This document shows positions 32,473 to 40,745 of a DNA stretch of 64,000 nucleotides, piece after piece (within the stretch, counting starts at the first letter, position 1; every line of letters begins with the position of its first letter). A program made the translations under genes and the position numbers. This DNA comes from Microbacterium sp. (GTDB lineage Bacteria > Actinomycetota > Actinomycetes > Actinomycetales > Microbacteriaceae), in NCBI GenBank assembly GCA_031277945.1, contig JAITLK010000003.1:186001-250000 (forward strand), written 5' to 3'. The notes under the pieces are model-generated. The model did not search any database and was not told where the DNA came from. It saw nothing but the letters and a program-made list of their open reading frames with translations.

Positions 32473-34121
32473 GCCGCCACCACCGATCCGATGAACTCGG
32501 ACGCGCGGTCCCAGAGGATGTCGAGCGCGGCGATGCACTGCTGCGGGACGACGCCGTTACCGCACGCCTTGATCGCCGGGTTCCGGGCCAGGATGTCGGT
32601 CACGTGCCCCGCGGGGTAGCCCATCATCCACTCTGGGAACACCGCCGCGAGACGGTGGCGACCGTTCTTCCCATCCGGGAGCGTCGGAGCCGGCGCGGGG
32701 CGCGTCAGCGACTCCCACAGGTGGATCGCGGGGGCGTACTCGCCCCACTCGACCATGCCGACTACGTTTCCCTGACGGTCGCCCGTGTCGTCACGCTCAG
32801 CGCCGAGGCGGTACATCGTCTCAGTGCCGGACGCACCACGCGCCGCCCGAGGTGTCGGCAGGAGTCGGGCGTTCGGCTGGCGTCCGAAGTCTGTCCGCAC
32901 CACCGCATCCGTCAACGTGACATTGCTCGCATTGGACCCGCCCGAACCCGCCTCATCGCGCGCGGTCGGCGTTGGGAGGAGCTTGGGGAGCGTGCGGAGA
33001 CCGGGCGATCGGCGAGCTTGGTCACCCGGGCTGTTCGAACCTGCGTCTGTAGTCGTTGGTGTCGGGAGCAGTTGCACGGCGATAGCGAGCGGCATGCCCA
33101 TGCCGTTGCCGTTGACGCCTGTCGCCTTCACGCGGTCTCGGCGCGCCAGCCAGGAGGCCGGGTCTTCACCATCGTTCGTATTGCTCGCCGAGGGGGTCGG
33201 GAGTAGCCCACTTCCGCGACCGCCGGGGAGTCGCCGCTCAAGCTCCTGCACCCCGTCTGCCGACGTCGTCAACGGTGTCCGCAACAGACGGCGACCTACA
33301 GGTGCGTCAGCACGTCCTCCAACGAGGGCTGATGCCCACCCGCTCGGCGCTTCTCTGGTGACTGTGCTCCACCGCGCGTCGAGTCGTAGGCCGCGGGCGT
33401 AGGCAAGAACGAAGACTCGGAAGCGGCCGTGCGGGGCGCCGACGTCGGACGCGAGTAGACCGTGCCATTCCGCATCGAACCCGAGGTTGGCAAGGTCTCC
33501 GAGAACACGTCCGAGGGCTCGAACATTGGGAGCATGTCCCACTCCGGAATCCGGATCAGCACATCGCGGGCACTGTCCCATCTCGCTATCGGCCTCTGAC
33601 TCTGCGCATCCACTGAGCAGTCCTTTCACGTTCTCGATGACGACGACGGAGGGTCGCAGCGCGGCGATCCCTCGCAGGAAGTCCGCCCACAGGCCGGACC
33701 GGGTGCCGGGGCGCATGCCGGCGCGGCGTCCGGCGAGGCTGAGATCCTGGCAGGGGAACCCGCCGCACATGATCTCGACAGGTTCCGGGATGCGCGCGGC
33801 GTCCGGGTCGCTGAGGCGGATGCTCAGCGGGAACCACCCATCCACGGGGCAGTGGTACTCGCGTTCGTCGGCGGCGCGGGCTGCCTGGTCACTCCAGTAC
33901 AGGGCGGTCGGCTCACCACACACCGGGCAGTCGGGCGTCCACTTCACCTTGGTCACGTCCCCGAAGTTCGGGGCATCGGGCCAGCGGGCCGCGAGCACCT
34001 TCGACGGCTCCGGATCGAACTCGCACTGCCATGCGGTCTTCGCTCCGAAGAACGCCTCTACGGCCATGTCGAGGCCACCGATCCCCGAGAACAGGGAACC
34101 GACTCGCAGCTGCTCAGTCAT
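32469..34121 (-). CDS. DNA (cytosine-5) methyltransferase
   Basis: The ATG at 34121 overlaps the Dam-like stop and gives 550 residues. Motif I (GSLFSGIGGLDMAVE), catalytic PCQ of motif IV (GGFPCQDLSLAG), motif VI (ENVKGLL), motif VIII (GRFRVFVLA) and motif X (CGNGVVPQQ) are all present. The protein is longer than most family members because the target-recognition region (about 310-440) carries four LLPTPxxxx repeats. No cognate restriction enzyme is beside it, so it is probably an orphan enzyme that protects phage DNA. Confidence 0.92.
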   Translation of the reverse strand: MTEQLRVGSLFSGIGGLDMAVEAFFGAKTAWQCEFDPEPSKVLAARWPDAPNFGDVTKVKWTPDCPVCGEPTALYWSDQAARAADEREYHCPVDGWFPLSIRLSDPDAARIPEPVEIMCGGFPCQDLSLAGRRAGMRPGTRSGLWADFLRGIAALRPSVVVIENVKGLLSGCAESEADSEMGQCPRCADPDSGVGHAPNVRALGRVLGDLANLGFDAEWHGLLASDVGAPHGRFRVFVLAYARGLRLDARWSTVTREAPSGWASALVGGRADAPVGRRLLRTPLTTSADGVQELERRLPGGRGSGLLPTPSASNTNDGEDPASWLARRDRVKATGVNGNGMGMPLAIAVQLLPTPTTTDAGSNSPGDQARRSPGLRTLPKLLPTPTARDEAGSGGSNASNVTLTDAVVRTDFGRQPNARLLPTPRAARGASGTETMYRLGAERDDTGDRQGNVVGMVEWGEYAPAIHLWESLTRPAPAPTLPDGKNGRHRLAAVFPEWMMGYPAGHVTDILARNPAIKACGNGVVPQQCIAALDILWDRASEFIGSVVAA

Positions 34122-34963
34122 GATGTGGCCTCGCTTCCCCAGAGATCGAGCGTGTCCGGGAGCGCCCGGTTCACCCAAATGACTTCGGTCCGCGACTTCT
34201 CGACGCCGTTGCCGGTGGTGGCAGCGATCTCGACGCGCTGCCATCCGGTGAACGCGTCGTCGTAGAGGTCGGAGGCGTAGCCGGACACCATGACGATCGA
34301 GTCGCAGCGCACGAGGGCGTCGAGCATCGCGAGGTGTTCGAGGGAGCCGCTCATCTCGTGCGCGTAGCGGCCACCGCGTCGGGTGGTGGCGAGGTAGGGC
34401 GGATCGACGTACAGCAGGTTGCCGGGGTGGCGGCCGTACTGGTCGATGACGTCGAGCGCGTCGCGGTTCTCAAGCGTGAGGTCCGCGATCCGCGCGGCGG
34501 CGGGCAGGATGCGGTCACGGTATGCCGCCATGTAGGTGGCGAACGAGGCACCGGTCGAACGACCTGCAGGGTCGGCGAAGAACCGCCACCCCGTGCGTTG
34601 CAGGGTGCGGGACCGTCCCTGTGTGAGGAGCACCCACACCTGGCGTGCGATCTCCAACTCGTCCAGGTCTTCCCGCATGAGCATCGCGGCTTCAAGCTCG
34701 GCGCGAGAGTGCGGGGTCAGAGCGGCCGCTCTGGCCAACTCGAGCGGGCGGTCTCGGAGAACGCGCCAGAACGTCATCAGTTTCCCGTCGATGTCGTTCG
34801 CGACCTCGACCGGTGCGATCGCGGGCTTCGCGAGCAGCACCGACAGTGAACCCGCGAACGGCTCCACGTATCCCTCGTGCGCCGGCATCAGCGCCACGAT
34901 GCGCTCAGCGACAGACGTCTTCCCGCCGAAGTACGCGATCGGCGGCTTCAGTGCAGTGGTCAC
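34118..34963 (-). CDS. DNA adenine methyltransferase (Dam/D12 class)
   Basis: A GTG start (GTGA overlap) gives 281 residues. The D12-class motifs are clear: YFGGKTSVA (SAM site), YVEPFAGSLSVLL, ND near 57 and catalytic DPPY in LYVDPPYLATTRRGG. It methylates adenine in an unknown short site. It is coupled to the cytosine enzyme, giving a two-enzyme modification block. Confidence 0.92.
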   Translation of the reverse strand: MTTALKPPIAYFGGKTSVAERIVALMPAHEGYVEPFAGSLSVLLAKPAIAPVEVANDIDGKLMTFWRVLRDRPLELARAAALTPHSRAELEAAMLMREDLDELEIARQVWVLLTQGRSRTLQRTGWRFFADPAGRSTGASFATYMAAYRDRILPAAARIADLTLENRDALDVIDQYGRHPGNLLYVDPPYLATTRRGGRYAHEMSGSLEHLAMLDALVRCDSIVMVSGYASDLYDDAFTGWQRVEIAATTGNGVEKSRTEVIWVNRALPDTLDLWGSEATS

Positions 34964-35232
34964 GAGTCACCGCCCTGCTCGGCGGGTTCACGCATCGCTG
35001 CCCACGCGATCAGCGCGGTCCCGAGGTTGCGGGCCATCGCCGGTGTGAAGCTCACGGACTGGCCCATCCACATGTGGAGAGCGTCACCGAGGTCCACGAA
35101 GTACACGGGACGCTCGTCGCCGTCGTGGACGAGGCCGATGTGCCCGCGGACGGCGTCGAGGACAACCTCTGACACGACGGCGGCGGGCGTGAGCATCTCG
35201 TCGCTGTCAAGCTCGAACAGCACCATGCTCAT
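34960..35232 (-). CDS. Hypothetical early protein
   Basis: The protein has 90 residues, with beta segments (IGLVHDGDERPVYFVDLG) and a C-terminal helix (ARNLGTALIAWAAM). It is coupled on both sides by 4-nt overlaps. Function unknown. Confidence 0.62.
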   Translation of the reverse strand: MSMVLFELDSDEMLTPAAVVSEVVLDAVRGHIGLVHDGDERPVYFVDLGDALHMWMGQSVSFTPAMARNLGTALIAWAAMREPAEQGGDS

Positions 35233-35936
35233 GAGTCGCCCCCGTCTCCGCCGGAGATCGGGCTGATCAGGGCAGTGCCGCGAAGCACCTGCCCCTCCCA
35301 GAAGTCGAGGATGGCGGGGCCGGGCTTGCCGGACTCACGGCGGGTGTACTGGATCACCGGGACGGCCGAGAATGCGGTGGCGATCGTGCGGGCGTCGGAG
35401 AGGTGGTCCAGGGACAGCGGGACGGGGCCGGACGGCTCAGCGGTACGCGCGGCGTCAATGATGCGCGCGGCCGGCGGGTACGCCTCCGCGTAGAGGGGCG
35501 CGTCGAAGCGTGCCGAGGGCGCGTTCTCGTCGTCCCACTCCTGGTAGACGATGCTTACCCAGGACTTCAGGTCCGAGTCGGGGTCCATCGGCAGCAGGAA
35601 CACGAACCGGGCGACCGGGTGGATCAGGGAGTCCTTCTTCGCCCGGAACAGGCGGGCATTCTTCTTCGCCCACTCGAGCGCATCGCGGGGTACAACGACG
35701 TCGACCGTGTCCACCTCCTCGTCGAGTTCGATGTGCAGGTGGTGGACGTGGTACGGGTCCATGGCGATCGCGTCGAGCGACGTCCCGTCGGTCCAGACGC
35801 GGGCGTGGTACTGCGGGCCGTAGATCTCGTTGTCGGCGGCGGCGGCGAGCAGCGCGGTCGCGAGCCAACCCATGTCGGCGCTGCTGATCGTCACCTCGTG
35901 ACGCACGAGGTGATCGGCCATATCGATAACGGTCAT
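35229..35936 (-). CDS. Sliding-clamp-like protein
   Basis: The protein has 235 residues of alternating helix and strand. The segments VDVVVPRDALEWAKKNARLF, then LDHLSDARTIATAFSAVPVIQYTRR, and the end ILDFWEGQVLRGTALISPI resemble the last domain and tail of beta-type DNA clamps as seen in phage versions. It would tether the host polymerase to phage DNA. It is shorter than the bacterial clamp (about 370), so two domains are expected. Assignment is by pattern. Confidence 0.5.
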   Translation of the reverse strand: MTVIDMADHLVRHEVTISSADMGWLATALLAAAADNEIYGPQYHARVWTDGTSLDAIAMDPYHVHHLHIELDEEVDTVDVVVPRDALEWAKKNARLFRAKKDSLIHPVARFVFLLPMDPDSDLKSWVSIVYQEWDDENAPSARFDAPLYAEAYPPAARIIDAARTAEPSGPVPLSLDHLSDARTIATAFSAVPVIQYTRRESGKPGPAILDFWEGQVLRGTALISPISGGDGGDS

Positions 35937-36391
35937 TCGCCTTCACCCTTCTGTGACTTGGCGATCGATTGAATAAGGGTGACGTCGGTCTTGATCGCGT
36001 CCGCGAAGTCCTTCGCGTACTCGAACATCAGCCACGCCTCGTCGTAGGCGTCCATCGCCGCGATGAGGCGCTCGTCGGTGCCGATCGCGAGCTCTTTCAG
36101 CTCGGTCATCGAGAACCGGGGCCCGAACTCCTTGCGGAGATCTCTGACGGCGAGGCCCAGAGCGATCGCCTTCTTCCGCTCCGCCGCCTTCAGCGCCCGC
36201 CGATAGCGTTCGAGCGCCTTCGGCGCCGCGAGGTTCTTCGCCCGCGCGATCACGAGCGCGCCCGCGACCTGGCGCGGCGTCGGCGCCCACTGGGCGAGCC
36301 AATCCTCATCGAGCGCCGCGATGTCCAGCGTCAGGATGTCGAACCCCGCGGGCGACTCGACGAGCGCGCCGGTAGTGGGGTCTGCGTTCAT
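35933..36391 (-). CDS. Hypothetical helical early protein
   Basis: The ATG overlaps the RecT-like stop, giving 152 residues, nearly all helical (ERYRRALKAAERKKAIALGLAV). It lies between recombinase and clamp-like genes. Function unknown. Confidence 0.62.
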   Translation of the reverse strand: MNADPTTGALVESPAGFDILTLDIAALDEDWLAQWAPTPRQVAGALVIARAKNLAAPKALERYRRALKAAERKKAIALGLAVRDLRKEFGPRFSMTELKELAIGTDERLIAAMDAYDEAWLMFEYAKDFADAIKTDVTLIQSIAKSQKGEGE

Positions 36392-37074
36392 CGCCGTCCA
36401 CCCTTCTTGCGGCGCGCCTGGGCGCGGCGGCCGGCGCGGTTGGTCGGCGGGAGGTGATCGTGCGTCGCGGGACGCTGCGCCGCAGGTTCGGGCGCCGACA
36501 CTTCCGCTGCAGCGCGCAGCTCGGCGTACCGGGCGCGCTGGGCGATGTCGAGCGCGGTCCCAGCGGCGGTCGCCTTGAACGCCTTCGCGCGGCGGGCGGC
36601 GAGCACGACCGCATCGAGGGCGTCGATCGTGACGGCCGCGGCGAACTCGGCAGCCCAGTCCCGCTCCTCCGCCGGCGCCGGGGGCGTGGGCCGGGTCGTG
36701 TCGCGGGCTTCGTCTTCGATGGCGATGTTGCCGACGATGTCGCGGAACGTCTCGCGGAACGCGACCATGCGCACGGTACGGCCGAAGTGACGCATCGGTG
36801 AGCGGTCCCACTTCCCGGCCCACTCCTCGGACGCGGCGGGGTACTGCTCGTCCCAGCGGATCGTCTTGCGGGTCGGGATCTTCACGTCCTTGCGGTGCAC
36901 GGTGACGCGCGCGAACTGCGGGTGCGGGTGCTCCTCGGTGGGGGTCCAGGTCTCGGCGAAGTGCGCGCCGTCGTTGGAGAACTCGACCGGTTCGGTGCCA
37001 TCCCACTGGCCGGAGCCGTGGACGAGGATCTCGACTTCGCCGATGGTCTTGACCTCGGTGATCTGGTCAGTCAC
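36388..37074 (-). CDS. RecT-like single-strand annealing protein, compact form
   Basis: A GTG start behind AGGAGG gives 228 residues. The core (about 50-130) fits the C-terminal half of RecT-type proteins: FARVTVHRKD, RWDEQYP, GKWDRSPMRHFGRTVRMVAFRE, then the FRDIVGN segment. The usual N-terminal part is much shorter than in RecT. The chain ends in a basic tail (RAGRRAQARRKKGGRR). Pairing with the exonuclease directly upstream supports the call. Confidence 0.65.
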   Translation of the reverse strand: MTDQITEVKTIGEVEILVHGSGQWDGTEPVEFSNDGAHFAETWTPTEEHPHPQFARVTVHRKDVKIPTRKTIRWDEQYPAASEEWAGKWDRSPMRHFGRTVRMVAFRETFRDIVGNIAIEDEARDTTRPTPPAPAEERDWAAEFAAAVTIDALDAVVLAARRAKAFKATAAGTALDIAQRARYAELRAAAEVSAPEPAAQRPATHDHLPPTNRAGRRAQARRKKGGRR

Positions 37075-38017
37075 GGGGAGCCTCCTGGAAGCGCAGGGTG
37101 TCGGTGGTGGTGGTCTTCGGGTAGCGGGTGAGGGCGTCGGCGTCGAGGCCGGCGAGCATCTCGCGGAGGCGTTCGCGGCGGTCGAAGCCGAACGGGTCGT
37201 TGGCTTCCCAGTCGGCGAGGTCGAGGGTGGTGCGGTGGGTGACGGTGAGCTGGAAGCCGCCGGTCTCACCCATCGCGATCGCGCCGAACTCGGCAGCGAA
37301 CGGCTCATCCTTCGCGGCGCGCTTGAGGTCGGCGGCGGCCTTCTTCTCCGCGGCGGTCGCGGCGTCGGCGGCGAGCTTCGCGGCCACCCATGCCGCGGTC
37401 GCTTCGGCGAGCTCGGGGCGCATGTCCGACACGACCGGGCATCCCGCCTCGCGCCACGCGATGTACTGCTTCCCCCGGTAGAGCAGCCAGGAGAGCATCG
37501 AGAGGTGATCGGTCAGGTCGACGCGGATCCAGGTCGGCCCGTCGAGGGGTGGCTGGTCGTCTTCGTCGCGGACCTCGAAGCCGTACAGGGCGTACCGCTT
37601 GTGCATGACGTAGCCCTGGATGAGCATCTGCGCGAGGTGCTCCGGCGGGATGCTCGTCTGGTTCCATTTGTGGTCGTGGGACTTCACCTCGACGACGCAG
37701 TCGGCGCCGATGCCGTCCGGGGTCGCGCGGATCAGGCGGTTCTTGCCAGCGGCCCACAGCGCCGAGTTCGGGCGGATCGTGGGGTCGACGCCGCGGGCGA
37801 GATCCAGCAGCGCGGCCTCCCGGTGGGTGCCGGCTTGCATCGCGGCGGTGCCGCGGCCGCCGGTGCCGTTCATCTGCGTTTCCAGCTCGCGCCGCCACGT
37901 CGAGGTTCCGCCGCGGGCGATCGCGTAGGCACGGGAGGCGGTGAACCCGACGCCCCGCTCCGCGTGCCATACCTCCCGGGGTGCGTCTTCGGGGACGATG
38001 AGGATCGGTTCGGTCAT
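37067..38017 (-). CDS. YqaJ-type 5'-3' exonuclease
   Basis: The ATG at 38017 (ATGA overlap) gives 316 residues. YqaJ-family motifs are present: GFTASRAYAIARGG, MQAGTHREAALL, the ATPDGIG Asp and catalytic VVEVKS. It resects double-strand ends and, with the annealing protein, gives phage recombination. Confidence 0.85.
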   Translation of the reverse strand: MTEPILIVPEDAPREVWHAERGVGFTASRAYAIARGGTSTWRRELETQMNGTGGRGTAAMQAGTHREAALLDLARGVDPTIRPNSALWAAGKNRLIRATPDGIGADCVVEVKSHDHKWNQTSIPPEHLAQMLIQGYVMHKRYALYGFEVRDEDDQPPLDGPTWIRVDLTDHLSMLSWLLYRGKQYIAWREAGCPVVSDMRPELAEATAAWVAAKLAADAATAAEKKAAADLKRAAKDEPFAAEFGAIAMGETGGFQLTVTHRTTLDLADWEANDPFGFDRRERLREMLAGLDADALTRYPKTTTTDTLRFQEAPRD

Positions 38018-38310
38018 GGCTTGCTCCGGAGGTTCGTGAGGGTGGTGGTCCACCAGATGTCGGCGTTCACCGAGTTCGAGGACGCGAGTTCGACGTGCTC
38101 GCCGTCGATGACACGGATGACCCAGCGGATTCCGTTGTCGAGGTAGATGTCCCCGAGCTGCCAGGTCTGGGACTTCGAGCGGGGCGGGATCGTGAGGCGC
38201 ACGTCGTTGTCGCGGGGTGCGCGTGGGGTGCGCCAGTCCTCGCCGAGGACGCGGGCGCGATCGACGATCGTGGCGGCAGCGCCGGTGAGGGGCTCCGTGG
38301 TGGTGGCCAT
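38014..38310 (-). CDS. Hypothetical early protein
   Basis: The protein has 98 residues. The C-terminal half is beta-like (QLGDIYLDNGIRWVIRVIDGEHVELAS is the central region). Coupled to the exonuclease. Function unknown. Confidence 0.6.
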   Translation of the reverse strand: MATTTEPLTGAAATIVDRARVLGEDWRTPRAPRDNDVRLTIPPRSKSQTWQLGDIYLDNGIRWVIRVIDGEHVELASSNSVNADIWWTTTLTNLRSKP

Positions 38311-38320
38311 GGTGGTCCTT

Positions 38321-38437
38321 TCAGCCGTCGGTGCGGCGGGGGCGGTTGCGGGCCTCGAGGATGAGGGCCACGGCGAGGATGGTGCAGATCAGCGCGAGCA
38401 GCGCCGCCATCGCGGCGGCGACGATGAGGACCGGCAT
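38321..38437 (-). CDS. Tiny single-pass membrane protein
   Basis: The ATG shares a base with the preceding stop (TGATG). The 38 residues contain one long hydrophobic stretch (about 2-28) and a basic tail (EARNRPRRTDG). Coupling supports translation. Function unknown. Confidence 0.55.
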   Translation of the reverse strand: MPVLIVAAAMAALLALICTILAVALILEARNRPRRTDG

Positions 38438-38886
38438 CACGCGACCCGGTGAGCGAGCATCTGCGCGTACGTGCCACCACGAATCACCGTCGGCGGGACG
38501 GCCGGGGAACCGTCCGCGGGCTCCGGGTGGGTGATGACGAGCATGTCGTCGTCGGGAAGCCAGGTGATGACGTGGCCGGCGTGCTGCAGCGTCACCTCGT
38601 CGGGGAACTGCTCGGCGAAGAACGTCACGGCGTCCTGCGGGGTGAGGTACGGGGCCGCGCGGAGGAAGCCGTCGAGGATCAGCGGCTTCGAGATCCGGCA
38701 CGGTGTCTCCACGAACTCGCGCCATGCCGCGAACGCGTGCTCCGCAAGCTCACGTGTGGTCAGGTGCGATGCGACCTGGTCGAGGCCGCCCATGAAGACG
38801 GTGAACTGCGCGGACGCCGCGGCGGCGCGGACGTGCTGGAGGCGAGTCTGGGCGGCGAGACGGTCGCCGATCGGGTTGGTAGTCAT
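38437..38886 (-). CDS. Hypothetical early protein
   Basis: The ATG at 38886 gives 149 residues. The N-terminal half is helical (RELAEHAFAAWREFVE). ITWLPDDDMLVITHPEP suggests a small beta sheet. Function unknown. Confidence 0.6.
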   Translation of the reverse strand: MTTNPIGDRLAAQTRLQHVRAAAASAQFTVFMGGLDQVASHLTTRELAEHAFAAWREFVETPCRISKPLILDGFLRAAPYLTPQDAVTFFAEQFPDEVTLQHAGHVITWLPDDDMLVITHPEPADGSPAVPPTVIRGGTYAQMLAHRVA

Positions 38887-38900
38887 GACACGGCCGCCGC

Positions 38901-39722
38901 TCAGATGTGGAAGTCGATGTAGACGAAGCGGGTCGCGGGATCGAGCTTCTCGACCGTGGCGATGAGGTGGGCGATCCACTCGTCCTCTGTCATGACGTCG
39001 GTCGCCATGCCGAACCATCCCTCCTCGCCCTGCGCGATCCACTCGAAGGTGTCGCCCTGCTCCACGACGAGGCCGCGGGGGAACCACCATGCGAGACGGC
39101 GCTCGGGGTTCTCGAGCTGCTTGCCGTCGGGCGGGGTGGGGCGGGTGGTGCCACCAGCGGCGATGAGCGCGTGCGTCTCGATGAGGGATGCGAGGACGTC
39201 AGCCGCGCTTTCACCCTGACGGTCGCGGTAGTCCTCCTCCCAGCGCCCGCCGATGACCCACCAGTCCCAGCGTGCGTCGGGGTTGTCCGTGTCGCGACGG
39301 TCGCCGTCGTCGTTGACCTCGTCCCACTCGTTGATGGCGTCGGCGTAGATCTCTTCGTCGGTCCATTCGAGCTTCTTCGGGAAGCCCTCGCGGAGGTAGT
39401 CGAAGTGAGCGTCCACGGCGTGCGGATGAGCAGTTCGGTAGGCGGCTTCGCCGAGCTTCAGCCACTCCGCATAGGTGGTGTCGCGGTAACGCTCGATGCC
39501 CGCGCGGCCCTCGGCAATGATGTCCGCCTTCGCAGTCCATCGCTCCACCTCGCGGTTCTCATCGAATCGTGCAAGCGCTCGACTCAGATAGTTGGCGAGC
39601 GCTTCGCTCGGCTCGTTCTCGCGATGGTCAGCGCCGTAGAGCTCGGGCCACCTCGTCGGTGTCGTGGTGAACTCGGCGGGGATGTTGGACGGGACCGCAA
39701 CAGCGGCGATGAAATGAGTCAC
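38901..39722 (-). CDS. Conserved-looking hypothetical protein with WDWW motif
   Basis: A GTG start gives 273 residues. The central PDARWDWWVIGGRWEEDYRD motif is typical of a family of phage and bacterial proteins of unknown function. The C-terminal part ends in FVYIDFHI. It is soluble and acidic, with no catalytic motif I can name. Confidence 0.68.
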   Translation of the reverse strand: MTHFIAAVAVPSNIPAEFTTTPTRWPELYGADHRENEPSEALANYLSRALARFDENREVERWTAKADIIAEGRAGIERYRDTTYAEWLKLGEAAYRTAHPHAVDAHFDYLREGFPKKLEWTDEEIYADAINEWDEVNDDGDRRDTDNPDARWDWWVIGGRWEEDYRDRQGESAADVLASLIETHALIAAGGTTRPTPPDGKQLENPERRLAWWFPRGLVVEQGDTFEWIAQGEEGWFGMATDVMTEDEWIAHLIATVEKLDPATRFVYIDFHI

Positions 39723-39753
39723 GATGTGCCCTTCGATGACTGGATTGGTGTGG

Positions 39754-39996
39754 TCAGTGGATGGAGTGGTCGACGCGGTCGGCGTCGCGGATGTCGAGGG
39801 AGCCCTGCCCGTCGGGATGGTCCGGGCCGATGCGCTCGACGGCGGCGGGTGCGGTGACCAGCACGAAGCAGGCGAACACCAGTGCTGCGACGAGGAGGAT
39901 GTCGGCGGCGTTGATGCCCGGCGCCCATGCGGCGGGGATCAGCAGGATCGCGACGAGGAACGACGTCGCGACGGTGATGAACCGCGGGATGCTCAT
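39754..39996 (-). CDS. Small two-pass membrane protein
   Basis: The protein has 80 residues. Two hydrophobic segments (about 5-26 and 31-52) are followed by an acidic/His-rich tail. Its start overlaps the antirepressor stop (ATGA). Function unknown. Confidence 0.65.
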   Translation of the reverse strand: MSIPRFITVATSFLVAILLIPAAWAPGINAADILLVAALVFACFVLVTAPAAVERIGPDHPDGQGSLDIRDADRVDHSIH

Positions 39997-40745
39997 GCGA
40001 GGGCCACCCTCCGGCCGCCGATGCGCTCACGCAGACGGTTCAGGCCCTTCACCGTCACGCGGATCTGCGGCGCGTCGAGGACCACGGCGCCGGTGCGCGG
40101 GTGGCGGTGCGACTGCGGGCGGTGCGTGAGCATGCCCCGGTCCACGACATCGGCGTACGCGCACCAGTGACCGTCGCGCCGGAAGATCCACCGGATACCG
40201 GCGAGATACTCGAACAGACGCTGCGGCCCGGTCTCGATGCCCGCACGAGCCAGCATCTTCGCAGCATCACCCACGGAGTAGTCGCCCTCCGCGTCGGCGA
40301 GCGCGTCCCACGCCTCAGCACGCGGCGTCAGCTCAGCGATCGCCTCGTCACGCTTCGCGATGATGCCCTGCGCGAGCATCACCGCATCGGCGAGCTGATC
40401 CTCGACCGTGCGGGGCGCGACGTACTGGCCCGTGCGACGGATGGCCGGGATGACCTCACGGGTCAGCCAGGTGCGGAACGTGCGAGCCGACGGGGCATCC
40501 GAGCGGATCGCAACCTCGTACACGCCCGGCTCACTGATCACCGTGGCGCGCTGCGTCCGGCCGAGGCTGTCGAGGATGGGGTACGTCTGGCGTACCCCAT
40601 CGTCCAGACGGTCAGCGACCGCAGACGCGGAGCGCACGAGGCCCAACGCGGCGACCACATCGGCGAGCACGAACCACGGCTCACCATCGATCACAACCGT
40701 GCGCACCTCAGCACCGTCGAAACGGAACACCTCCAGGCCGGTCAC
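39993..40745 (-). CDS. Phage antirepressor (BRO-N plus KilAC)
   Basis: A GTG start (GTGA overlap) gives 250 residues. Residues 1-110 form a BRO-N domain (RTVVIDGEPWFVLADVVAALG, then ISEPGVYEVAIRSDAPSARTFRTWL). Residues 130-245 form a KilAC/ANT domain (YSVGDAAKMLARAGIETGPQRLFEYL). Such proteins counter repressors or act as early regulators. Confidence 0.88.
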   Translation of the reverse strand: MTGLEVFRFDGAEVRTVVIDGEPWFVLADVVAALGLVRSASAVADRLDDGVRQTYPILDSLGRTQRATVISEPGVYEVAIRSDAPSARTFRTWLTREVIPAIRRTGQYVAPRTVEDQLADAVMLAQGIIAKRDEAIAELTPRAEAWDALADAEGDYSVGDAAKMLARAGIETGPQRLFEYLAGIRWIFRRDGHWCAYADVVDRGMLTHRPQSHRHPRTGAVVLDAPQIRVTVKGLNRLRERIGGRRVALA

